A program made the translations under genes and the position numbers. This document shows, one piece after another, positions 36,021-43,956 of a stretch of 64,000 bases of DNA (within the stretch, counting starts at the first letter, position 1; each line of letters begins with the position of its first letter). Location: assembly GCA_050948825.1 (NCBI GenBank), contig JBMNEO010000005.1, forward strand, positions 1-64,000. The letters run 5' to 3'. The notes beneath the pieces were generated by a model. That model was not told the origin of the DNA. It saw nothing but the letters and a program-made list of their open reading frames with translations, and did no database searches. The DNA comes from DUQX01 sp050948825 (lineage in GTDB: Bacteria > Bacillota > Dethiobacteria > DTU022 > UBA8154).

Positions 36021-36906
36021 CATGACCCGCGGAATCCGGAATAAATTTGATCAAAATAAAATATATAAATTAGCTATAACAGTTTAAAATGAATTTTGCT
36101 TCTTGTTATGAGTTAACATAATGTAGTATATAAGAAATAGTGAGAGGAGGGAGGGTTGGTTGTTTTATGCTGCTTAAATTATTCTTCAATGGCAGAATGA
36201 TTTTAGTTACAATGTGAGCGCGATTAAATCTCGTGTTTATTTTAGTTAAGTAATGAAAATGTAGCGACATTAATCATATACAGTAAAAACATAGAACCAG
36301 GAATTTTAAAAATGAGTCTTTGAAAGATTTCGTTTGAGTGTTAGCGAATCAGATTAAGAATGGATTTAATAGTTTACTCCAAGGCTTCCAGGAATAAACA
36401 TTGTAAACAGGATGTTAAGCTATTCAGAGGCCGCTATTTAGCGGTATTTTTTATGCTCCTTCTTTTTAGTTAACATAATATATATTATCGGACGTTATAA
36501 ATAGAGTATCTGTAATCATTGTTTATTCTGGATTGCAACTATATTACTTCCCTTATTACTTCCTTATTGTAAAAAAAGGAACTGTGAAGCAAATTTTCAA
36601 CCACTATGATGTACAACTATGATGCACAACAAATAATCCGTATTACTGGCATTGCGAGGCAGCAAAATATCGTAGAACTTAATTAAAAAGTATTATGGGA
36701 ATAAACTAAGCGCGAAATCTGCAATGAAGAAGCGGTCTTATCTTTTGCGGATATATAATATTCTTATTACACTTTTATTCTTTCACACTCCCCCCCACTC
36801 CATGATTTTATATTTAAATTTATAAGAAAAAGCTTAAATCTTATGTTACAGAGAAGATTTCTGTTACTAATGTATAAAATTATTTATTTTAAGGGCAAAT
36901 GAAGGG
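36021..36906. other. Gene-poor AT-rich stretch
   Basis: Nearly 900 bases without a believable ORF. It holds a small terminator-like hairpin (36431-36452), two direct copies of AGTTAACATAATRTA (36111-36125 and 36468-36482), and a 13-base tandem duplication (36604-36616 and 36617-36629, one mismatch). It could hold a small RNA between the first AGTTAACA copy and the hairpin, but I see no conserved RNA family. Confidence 0.55.
36431..36452 (+). terminator. Terminator-like hairpin in the gene-poor stretch
   Basis: CCGCT-ATTT-AGCGG followed by TATTTTTT. It is more than 400 bases after the lipoprotein gene, so it may end a long 3' region or a small RNA. Confidence 0.65.
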
Positions 36907-36935
36907 TTGACAGGAGCTAAAAAGATGTATATGCT
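36907..36935 (+). promoter_or_regulatory. Promoter of the leuA T-box leader
   Basis: TTGACA (36907-36912), 17 bases, TATGCT (36930-36935). It would start transcription about 25 bases before the T-box stem I. Confidence 0.6.
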
Positions 36936-36967
36936 ATATTTTAAATTGATCATATTAAAATACGATG

Positions 36968-37224
36968 AACAGGACTAGTAGGAAAGTAAAGAAGCGTGCA
37001 GAGAGTTGCTGTAAGGTGAAAGGGCAACCCTTCTTTTTTCCAGAACTCCCCTGTGAGGAGCCTGCTGAAATCACTTCATAGTGAGAATAGGTCAGGACGG
37101 ATCTTTACCGTTATAAGAAGAACACTTAAAGAGGACAGTAGATTTGTGCTGTCAAGTAGAGTGGTACCGCGAGAGAAAACCTTTCGTCTCTATATATGTT
37201 GTATGTTGACGAAGGGTTTTTTTA
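36968..37224 (+). ncRNA. T-box leader, probably leucine-specific
   Basis: A tRNA-sensing transcription attenuator. The distal stem I pattern AGAGAG...GGTG..AG is present at about 37000-37022, and the T-box core AGAGTGGTACCGCG lies at 37158-37171. A terminator (AACCTTTCGTC pairing with GACGAAGGGTT, then T7) follows at 37178-37224. The likely specifier is CTC (Leu) in CAGAACTCCC at 37041-37050. Uncharged tRNA-Leu would favour the antiterminator and so raise leuA expression. Confidence 0.9.
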
Positions 37225-37257
37225 GTGGAATTAAACTACAAGAAAAAGGTGAATGGG

Positions 37258-38808
37258 ATGAAGGAAAGAATAATGATTTTTGACAGTACCTTGAGGGATG
37301 GAGAACAAACACCGGGGGCAAAGTTGAACGCCAGGGAGAAGTTAAAAATTGCCCGTCAGCTTGCTCAATTAAATGTTGATGTTATTGAAGCGGGTTTCCC
37401 CATTTCTTCTCCGGGAGACTTTCGTGCTGTACAACAGATAGCAAGAGAAGTAAAGGGGCCTATTATAACTGCTCTTGCGAGGACTGTAAAAGAAGATATT
37501 GATTGCGCCTGGGATTCCATTAAAGATTCGAAAAAGCCACGTATTCATGTTTTTCTTGCTGCTTCGGATATCCATATGGAGAAAAAGTTGCGCAAAGACC
37601 CTGATACCTGTTTGCAAGAAGCTATTCAGGCTGTCAGGTATGCAAAAGGCCTTACCCATGATGTCGAATATTCTCTGGAAGATGCCACCAGAGCTCGAAA
37701 AGATTATATTTTACGCGTGGTAGAGGCGGTAATAGATGCCGGTGCTACCGTAGTAAATATTCCGGATACAGTAGGATATGCTGTCCCTGACGAATTTGGC
37801 CGTTTAATTCATCTTATAAAGACTGAGGTACCCAATATCCATAAAGCTGTTATCAGCGTCCACTGCCATAACGACCTAGGTCTTGCAGTTATTAATTCGC
37901 TTACTGCTGTTGAAAATGGTGCCCGGCAAATTGAATGCAATATTAATGGCATTGGTGAGAGAGCGGGAAATGCCTCCCTGGAAGAAATCGTTGTTGCAAT
38001 GAAAATCAGAGAGGATCACTATCCCTTTGAGACAGCAATAAACACCCGGGAAATATATCGTACCAGCCGGACTGTGAGTAAATTAAGCGGGATACCTATA
38101 CCGATAAATAAAGCTGTTATCGGCATAAATGCATTTGCCCATTCTTCGGGAATACACCAGGACGGGATCATAAAGGATAAGAGTACTTATGAGATAATTA
38201 ATGCGGAATTAATAGGGGGCCAGGCTGCCCAAATGGTATTGACTGCACGCTCGGGACGCCATGCAGTTCGTCATCAACTGGAAAGCATGGGCTATTTTCT
38301 GGGCGATGAGGAGTTTGAAAAATTTTACGAACGGTTTATAGAACTAAGCGATAAAAAGAAAGAAGTATACAAAGAGGATCTGGAGGCGCTGTTAATAGAT
38401 GTCTCGTTTGCGGAACCAACATATGAATTGGATTATCTTCAAACTATTAGCGGGACCAATACTATACCTGCTGCGGTAGTACGTCTTCGTAAAAAAGACA
38501 GAAGGTTTGAGGAAATATCTAGCGGTGCGGGACCTATAGATGCTGCCTATAAAGCGATTGATAAGATTACCAAAATTGATATACGTTTGGAGAATTATAA
38601 TTTAAGGGCCGTAACTCGTGGCATCGATGCTCTTGGTGAAGTCTCTATTAAGATAAACCATGAAGATAAGAATATTATCGGAAGGGGTGTCAGCACCGAC
38701 ATAATAGAAGCTAGTGCAAAAGCCTATCTCGATGCCATTAATAAACTGATTAATATGGTAGCTTATACCAACAATAATAATAATAACCAGAAGAAAAATG
38801 AACAGTAA
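37258..38808 (+). CDS. leuA: 2-isopropylmalate synthase
   Basis: First committed step of leucine synthesis: condensation of acetyl-CoA and 2-oxoisovalerate. The 516-residue protein starts with the DRE-TIM barrel motif DSTLRDGEQTPG, has the metal-binding HCHNDLG and NGIGERAGN segments, and a C-terminal LeuA regulatory domain ending in STDIIEASAKAYLDAIN, so feedback inhibition by leucine is likely. The tail is Asn-rich. ATG 37258 follows AAGGTGA. Controlled by the T-box leader. No other leu/ilv gene is adjacent. Confidence 0.95.
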   Translation: MKERIMIFDSTLRDGEQTPGAKLNAREKLKIARQLAQLNVDVIEAGFPISSPGDFRAVQQIAREVKGPIITALARTVKEDIDCAWDSIKDSKKPRIHVFLAASDIHMEKKLRKDPDTCLQEAIQAVRYAKGLTHDVEYSLEDATRARKDYILRVVEAVIDAGATVVNIPDTVGYAVPDEFGRLIHLIKTEVPNIHKAVISVHCHNDLGLAVINSLTAVENGARQIECNINGIGERAGNASLEEIVVAMKIREDHYPFETAINTREIYRTSRTVSKLSGIPIPINKAVIGINAFAHSSGIHQDGIIKDKSTYEIINAELIGGQAAQMVLTARSGRHAVRHQLESMGYFLGDEEFEKFYERFIELSDKKKEVYKEDLEALLIDVSFAEPTYELDYLQTISGTNTIPAAVVRLRKKDRRFEEISSGAGPIDAAYKAIDKITKIDIRLENYNLRAVTRGIDALGEVSIKINHEDKNIIGRGVSTDIIEASAKAYLDAINKLINMVAYTNNNNNNQKKNEQ

Positions 38809-38840
38809 AAAGACCCCATTTAGTGAACCTGTGTTTCCTT

Positions 38841-38854
38841 CAAACTTGTGTTTG
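38841..38854 (+). promoter_or_regulatory. LexA operator overlapping the lexA promoter
   Basis: CAAAC-TTGT-GTTTG is a perfect dyad of the CRAAC-N4-GTTYG type. It overlaps a promoter formed by TTGCCG (38852-38857), 17 bases and TATAAT (38875-38880, with extended TG). This arrangement lets LexA repress its own gene. Confidence 0.75.
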
Positions 38855-38919
38855 CCGGTTATGCCGGTATATGTTATAATCCAGTTAATAACATTTGCAT
38901 TAAAGGTAGATGATTGCTA

Positions 38920-39537
38920 GTGAAAAAACTGACATCACGGCAGAGGGAAATATTAAATTTTATAAATGAAGAGGTAATGCGCAAAAATTATCCTCCATCG
39001 GTTCGTGAAATATGTAAAAAAATGGGGCTCAGTTCCAGTTCTACGGTCCATGCGCATTTAAGGGCATTGGAAAAAAAAGGTTTTATTAAAAGAGATCCGA
39101 CCAAACCCCGCGCCATTGAAATACTAGATCAACCTGGCAGCATTTCCGAGAAAAAAAGAAAGACTAAGCTTATTCCCCTGGTGGGTCAGGTGACTGCAGG
39201 AATACCGGTATTTGCTGAAGAAAATATCGAAGGTTATCTGGCCCTTCCGGAAGAGGTTGCAAAAGGTGATTCTGTTTTTTTACTGCGGGTTAGAGGCGAC
39301 AGTATGAAAAATGCGGGCATTTTAAACGATGACCTTGTGGTTGTCAGGCAACAGCCATCTGCCGAAAACGGAGAAATTGTAGTCGCTCTTCTTGGTGATG
39401 AGGCAACAGTGAAGAGGTTTTATCTTGAAAAGGGTTCCATACGGCTTCAGCCGGAGAACCCTGACTACGAGCCGCTGATTTCCAAGGATGTCCGTCTACT
39501 GGGAAAGGTAATCGGCCTGGTGAGGATTATTGGTTAA
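38920..39537 (+). CDS. lexA: LexA repressor
   Basis: The SOS repressor. The 205-residue protein has an N-terminal winged helix (MKKLTSRQREILNFI) and a C-terminal self-cleaving domain: the cleavage site Ala-Gly in VTAG (93-94), catalytic Ser in GDSMK (128) and Lys in ATVKRFY (164). GTG 38920 is chosen over TTG 38914 because AAAGGTAG is better spaced. The operator upstream matches the candidate box before recA. Confidence 0.96.
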   Translation: MKKLTSRQREILNFINEEVMRKNYPPSVREICKKMGLSSSSTVHAHLRALEKKGFIKRDPTKPRAIEILDQPGSISEKKRKTKLIPLVGQVTAGIPVFAEENIEGYLALPEEVAKGDSVFLLRVRGDSMKNAGILNDDLVVVRQQPSAENGEIVVALLGDEATVKRFYLEKGSIRLQPENPDYEPLISKDVRLLGKVIGLVRIIG

Positions 39538-39559
39538 TAATTTCTGATTATATTTATTT

Positions 39560-40825
39560 CTATTCTTGCAGAATAGATTGAAGGACAGCTACCAGGCCTA
39601 AGAGTATATGTTCATAGGTAAGTCCTCCCTGGATGTATATAGTATAGGGTTCGCGCAGCGGTGCATCGGCGCTGAATTCCCCAGAAGCGCCCTGTACGAA
39701 GGTTCCCGCTGCCATATATACTAAATCATTATAACCTGCTGTTTTGCCGGCCACAGGGGTAATATGAGCGTTTACAGGGGAAGCGCTTTGGACAGCCTGG
39801 CATATTTTTTGAAGTTCTTCTTTGTTCTTTAGGGATATGGCTTGAACTATATCCCCCCTTTTTTGATTAAAACGCGGGTCTACTCTATAGCCCAAACTTT
39901 CCAGGGCGGCGGCAAAAAGAGATGCTCCTTTCAAGGCCTCAGCGGTGAGGTGAGGTGCCATAAATATTCCCTGATAAAAGAGCCTTTTGTTAAAAATAAA
40001 AGACCCCAGTTCTTTACCAAGTCCGGGAGCAGATATGGCATCGCTGATTTTCTCAATACATTTCTTTTCTCCTACTATATATCCCCCCGTGGGAGCAAGC
40101 CCGCCTCCTACATTTTTTATTAATGAGCCGGCAATTACATCAGCTCCAATTTCAAGCGGCTCCTGCTTTTCCACGAATTCCCCATAACAATTATCTACAA
40201 AGATTGTTACATCAGGATTGAAGTTTCGAATTTTTTTAATTAACTTACCTATCTTATCAATAGTTAATGATGAACGATAAGGATTATATCCTCTTGAACG
40301 CTGGATAAATACTACTCTGGTCGGTTCATCCAGCATATTCATGAGTAAACCTTCGTCCTCCGGCAAATTGGAATCATCCAGTTCTATACTATCAAAGGAA
40401 ATGCCCCATTCCAAGAGGCCTCCTTCCCTGCCACTCTTAAAACCTATCGCCCGGTACAGGGTATCATAAGGTTTTCCTGTTATGGAAAGCAAGCGGTCTC
40501 CCGGCCTTAGCAAACCTCTGAAACATGAAAAAATGGTATGTGTCCCTGATACAAAATGGGGGCGGACAATAGCTTCTTCACCTTGAAAGATTCGGGCAAA
40601 AAGGGCCTCCAATTTTTCTCTTCCATAATCATTATATCCGTATCCCTCGTTTGAATGGAAACATTCGTCGGAAATTTTTAATTCTTGAAAGGCCTTTAAA
40701 ACCCGGGTTTGATTGAACAGGCAGGTAGCATGAAAATCCTGGCGTATTTCTTTTGTTTTTTCTTCTGCAGCTAATATTATGTCTACTATTTCAGGCTTTA
40801 ACTTTAAAAGTTGCCACCATTCCAT
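39560..40825 (-). CDS. PLP-dependent 'methionine gamma-lyase family' protein (YnbB-like)
   Basis: A 421-residue fold-type I pyridoxal-phosphate protein of the YnbB group, once called aluminium-resistance protein. Visible features are VSGTHTIF, the PLP-phosphate turn, IFVDNCYGEF with the ring-stacking Asp, and AGSLIKNVGGG with the probable PLP lysine. The substrate is unknown. ATG 40825 follows AGGAGAT; an in-frame start at 40855 lacks a good site. It lies downstream of hfq in a block conserved in Firmicutes and is convergent with lexA. Confidence 0.9.
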   Translation of the reverse strand: MEWWQLLKLKPEIVDIILAAEEKTKEIRQDFHATCLFNQTRVLKAFQELKISDECFHSNEGYGYNDYGREKLEALFARIFQGEEAIVRPHFVSGTHTIFSCFRGLLRPGDRLLSITGKPYDTLYRAIGFKSGREGGLLEWGISFDSIELDDSNLPEDEGLLMNMLDEPTRVVFIQRSRGYNPYRSSLTIDKIGKLIKKIRNFNPDVTIFVDNCYGEFVEKQEPLEIGADVIAGSLIKNVGGGLAPTGGYIVGEKKCIEKISDAISAPGLGKELGSFIFNKRLFYQGIFMAPHLTAEALKGASLFAAALESLGYRVDPRFNQKRGDIVQAISLKNKEELQKICQAVQSASPVNAHITPVAGKTAGYNDLVYMAAGTFVQGASGEFSADAPLREPYTIYIQGGLTYEHILLGLVAVLQSILQE

Positions 40826-40865
40826 GGAATTACATCTCCTGAAAGGCCTGAGCAAAGAAAAATTC

Positions 40866-41117
40866 TTAAGAATTGTCCTGTTGTTCGGCAGACGTCATAT
40901 TAATTGATATATTCCGTACGGGTATAATGGTTGATACGGCATGTTTGTATACCATCTGCTGTTTTCCGTCCACGTCTAGAAGAATAGTAAAACTGTCAAA
41001 ACTGCGGACATTTCCCTTAATCTGATATCCGTTAATCAGGAAAATAGTCGTCAGCATATTTTCTTTCCGAATTTGGTTTAAAAAATTATCCTGAAGGTTG
41101 AAAGGTCCTTTGGCCAT
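40866..41117 (-). CDS. hfq: RNA chaperone Hfq
   Basis: An 83-residue Sm-like protein that forms a ring binding small RNAs and mRNAs. The Sm1 motif (NGYQIKGNVRSFDSFTILL) and Sm2 motif (VYKHAVSTIIP) are intact, including the YKHA distal/proximal contact residues. It has a short polar tail. AGGAGGCGA precedes the ATG. The order mutL-miaA-hfq is the usual one. Confidence 0.97.
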   Translation of the reverse strand: MAKGPFNLQDNFLNQIRKENMLTTIFLINGYQIKGNVRSFDSFTILLDVDGKQQMVYKHAVSTIIPVRNISINMTSAEQQDNS

Positions 41118-41162
41118 TGTATCGCCTCCTGTTGGTTTGTTTATTCTATTCGCTATAAGATA

Positions 41163-42131
41163 TTAATATCCTTCTACCCGGGAACAAATACTCTCCAAAA
41201 TTGGATCGATATTCCTTCGCTCGTCTATTTCAAACCAATTTATTCTTTTATCTGCACGGAACCAGGTCAACTGCCTTTTTGCATAATGCCTTGTATCCCT
41301 TTTAAAATTAATAATGGCATTATCCCAATCCCATTTCCCTTGCAGATATTTGATCATGTGACTGTAACCGAGGGATTGAAGCGATTTAAGGTCGCTGCTA
41401 TAGCCTTTCTCTAAAAGGCCTTTTACTTCTTCCAGCAGGCCTTGTTCAATCATTAAATCCACTCTTTTGTTGATTCTTTCATAAAGATTACTTCTCTTAG
41501 TGGTTAAACCTACCATGATCAGGTTATATCTGCTTCTTTTCTTTTCGGTAAGTTCCCTTTGAGAAGATATAGGTTCTCCAGTTAAATAAAAAAATTCAAA
41601 AGCCCTCATTATACGCCGGATATCATTTGGATGTACTTTTTGAGCGGTAACAGGATCTATTTCCCGTAAAAAGCGATAAAGATATTCTTTGCCTTTTAGT
41701 TCCAGTATTTCCTCCAGGCGTTCCCTAATCAGCGGGTTTACTTTTCCGCTTCTAAAATTATATTCATCGATTACCGCTTTAACATATAAGCCGGTGCCGC
41801 CTGTTAGGAAGGGTAGCTTTCCCCTTTTGTGAATATCGGCAATAGACTGGCGGGCCATATTTTGATAATCAAAAACGGTAAAATTTACTTCAGGATCTAC
41901 CACATCGATTAGATGGTGTGGTATCCCCTGCCGCTCTTCCAATGCAGGTTTTGCTGATCCTATATCCAGGTGACGATAAACCTGGACGGAGTCAGCGGAG
42001 ACAACTTCACCCCCCAATTTATTACAAAGTGCGGTTGAAATTTCTGTTTTTCCAACAGCTGTTGGGCCTACTACAACAAAAAGAGGTATTAGTTCTTCCT
42101 GCTTAAAATCGTTTTTTTCGCTCACCGTCAA
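41163..42131 (-). CDS. miaA: tRNA dimethylallyltransferase
   Basis: Adds the isopentenyl group to A37 of tRNAs that read UNN codons. The 322-residue protein has the P-loop GPTAVGKTE, the DSVQVYRHLDIGSAKP block and the tRNA-contact region RDTRHYAKRQLTWFR near the C terminus. The start is taken as TTG 42131, overlapping the mutL stop (TTGA); a GTG two codons later is an alternative. MiaB, which acts next on the same base, is encoded 5 kb away in this window. Confidence 0.96.
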   Translation of the reverse strand: MTVSEKNDFKQEELIPLFVVVGPTAVGKTEISTALCNKLGGEVVSADSVQVYRHLDIGSAKPALEERQGIPHHLIDVVDPEVNFTVFDYQNMARQSIADIHKRGKLPFLTGGTGLYVKAVIDEYNFRSGKVNPLIRERLEEILELKGKEYLYRFLREIDPVTAQKVHPNDIRRIMRAFEFFYLTGEPISSQRELTEKKRSRYNLIMVGLTTKRSNLYERINKRVDLMIEQGLLEEVKGLLEKGYSSDLKSLQSLGYSHMIKYLQGKWDWDNAIINFKRDTRHYAKRQLTWFRADKRINWFEIDERRNIDPILESICSRVEGY

Positions 42132-43954
42132 CCCTGCCTTTTGAAGTATTTCCCGATTTCATCTTTTTCCAGTTTGATCATAACGGGTCTTCCGTGTGGG
42201 CAATAGTAGGGATTTTTGCATTGTCCTAGCTGTACCAGCAGGTTTCTCATTTCTTCCATAGTAAATATTCTGTTTGCTTTAACAGCTGTTTTACAGGCGA
42301 TTTTTAACAGCGTTTGTTTTTGGTATTCTCTGCCTGTCAACGCCAGGCCTGAACAATTTTCAAGAATGGAAAATATCATATCTGCTGAAAAAACGTCTTT
42401 GAGGAAAAACGGTACCGCCCTTATTATAAAGGTATTATTTCCAAATTGCTCCATTTCTAACCCGATTTCACGCAGCAAATGGACTTTATCTGTTAATTCT
42501 TCAACCATAAAAGATGGAACCTCGAGAGGAAATGGAATAATTTCCTGGAGATAATGTTCCCGGCTTTTTTCATTTCGTTCTATTTCTTCCCATAAGATTC
42601 TTTCATGTGCAGCGTGCTGATCGATTAAAATCAGGCCCTCCTCCTCTTCTAAAAGTATGTACGTTCCAAAAATCTGTCCTTTTATAGTTCCCGGCAAAGG
42701 TTTTCCAGTAAAAAGCCTTGCAGCCAACTTAGGGGCTTTTGGCGTTTTTCCAGTATCAAAATCTTGAAAAGAGTCGTAATTTCTCTGGTTTCCGCTTTCT
42801 TTAATCCTTTCCTGATATAAATTATTATTGGGTTGCAATGCTTCATCTCTTTCAATTTCTTCGCTTATTCCTGCTTTAACCGTTTCTCTTTTTATTCCTT
42901 TTAACGGTATTTTTTTTTCTTCCATTTCAGGTTGCAATTTGTTATTTTTTTGAACCCTGGGTATAAAGTAATATGGTGAAAAGGCTTGCCTAAGGCATTC
43001 TTCCAGATACTTTTGCACCATTTCTTCTCGGTTAAAACGTATCTCAGTTTTTGAGGGGTGAACGTTTACATCAATATTTTCGGGGTCTACAGAAAGGAAT
43101 AAAAAGGCAGCAGGATATTTGCGCGAAGTTACAATCCTGGAAAAACTATTATCCAGAATGCCCTTCATTAATTGATTGCGGACAAAGCGATTATTAACAA
43201 AAAAGACCTGAAAGATTCTGCTGTTGCGTGAAAAGGAAGGATTACTGATATAACCTTTCAGGGCGATTTCTTCACCCTGAAAGTCCAGAGGTATAAGCTC
43301 GCGGGCAAGGCTGGTTCCATAGAGGTTTACAATAACGTTAAATAACCTTCCATCACCGGATGTTTCCAGCAGGGGGCCGCTTTCTTTTAGCAATGAAAAG
43401 GAGACATCCGGCCTGGATAGGGCGAGTAAATGAACAATGCGCGTTACTCTTGCTGTTTCAGCGGGAACCCCTTTCAAAAATTTTAATCGTGCCGGTGTAT
43501 TATAAAAGAGATCTGTTACTGTTACGCTGGTTCCAACAGGAAATCCTACTTCTTCAAGCTTTTTTTCTTTGTTCCCCTCTAAAACAATACGGCTTCCGAT
43601 ATTTTCTTTTTTGTGGCGGGATATAATGGACATTTTTGAAACAGAAGCAATGCTCGGTAACGCTTCACCGCGAAAACCCAGTGAAGAAATACGTTCCAAA
43701 TCCTGAAAGCGTTTTATCTTACTGGTTGCATGTCTTTCTACAGCCAAACGCAATTCATCAGCAAGAATTCCGGATCCATCATCAATTACAGTAATTTCCT
43801 GGAGGCCGCCTTTTTTCAGGATTACTTTTATATGCTTGGCACCAGCGTCCAGGGAGTTCTCCAGAAGCTCTTTTACGACTGAGGCCGGGTTTTCAATTAC
43901 TTCTCCGGCAGCTATTTTTTCTGAAGTTGCAGCATCAAGTTTATAAATAGGCAT
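42128..43954 (-). CDS. mutL: DNA mismatch repair protein MutL
   Basis: A 608-residue GHKL ATPase with the ENSLDAGA and DDGSGI motifs, GFRGEAL and a long variable linker (about 330-400). The C-terminal domain contains DQHAAHERILWEE, the DQHA-x2-E-x4-E nuclease motif, and a later CPHGRP, so this is the endonuclease type typical of bacteria without MutH. Two bases separate it from mutS. Confidence 0.97.
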   Translation of the reverse strand: MPIYKLDAATSEKIAAGEVIENPASVVKELLENSLDAGAKHIKVILKKGGLQEITVIDDGSGILADELRLAVERHATSKIKRFQDLERISSLGFRGEALPSIASVSKMSIISRHKKENIGSRIVLEGNKEKKLEEVGFPVGTSVTVTDLFYNTPARLKFLKGVPAETARVTRIVHLLALSRPDVSFSLLKESGPLLETSGDGRLFNVIVNLYGTSLARELIPLDFQGEEIALKGYISNPSFSRNSRIFQVFFVNNRFVRNQLMKGILDNSFSRIVTSRKYPAAFLFLSVDPENIDVNVHPSKTEIRFNREEMVQKYLEECLRQAFSPYYFIPRVQKNNKLQPEMEEKKIPLKGIKRETVKAGISEEIERDEALQPNNNLYQERIKESGNQRNYDSFQDFDTGKTPKAPKLAARLFTGKPLPGTIKGQIFGTYILLEEEEGLILIDQHAAHERILWEEIERNEKSREHYLQEIIPFPLEVPSFMVEELTDKVHLLREIGLEMEQFGNNTFIIRAVPFFLKDVFSADMIFSILENCSGLALTGREYQKQTLLKIACKTAVKANRIFTMEEMRNLLVQLGQCKNPYYCPHGRPVMIKLEKDEIGKYFKRQG

Positions 43955-43956
43955 GA

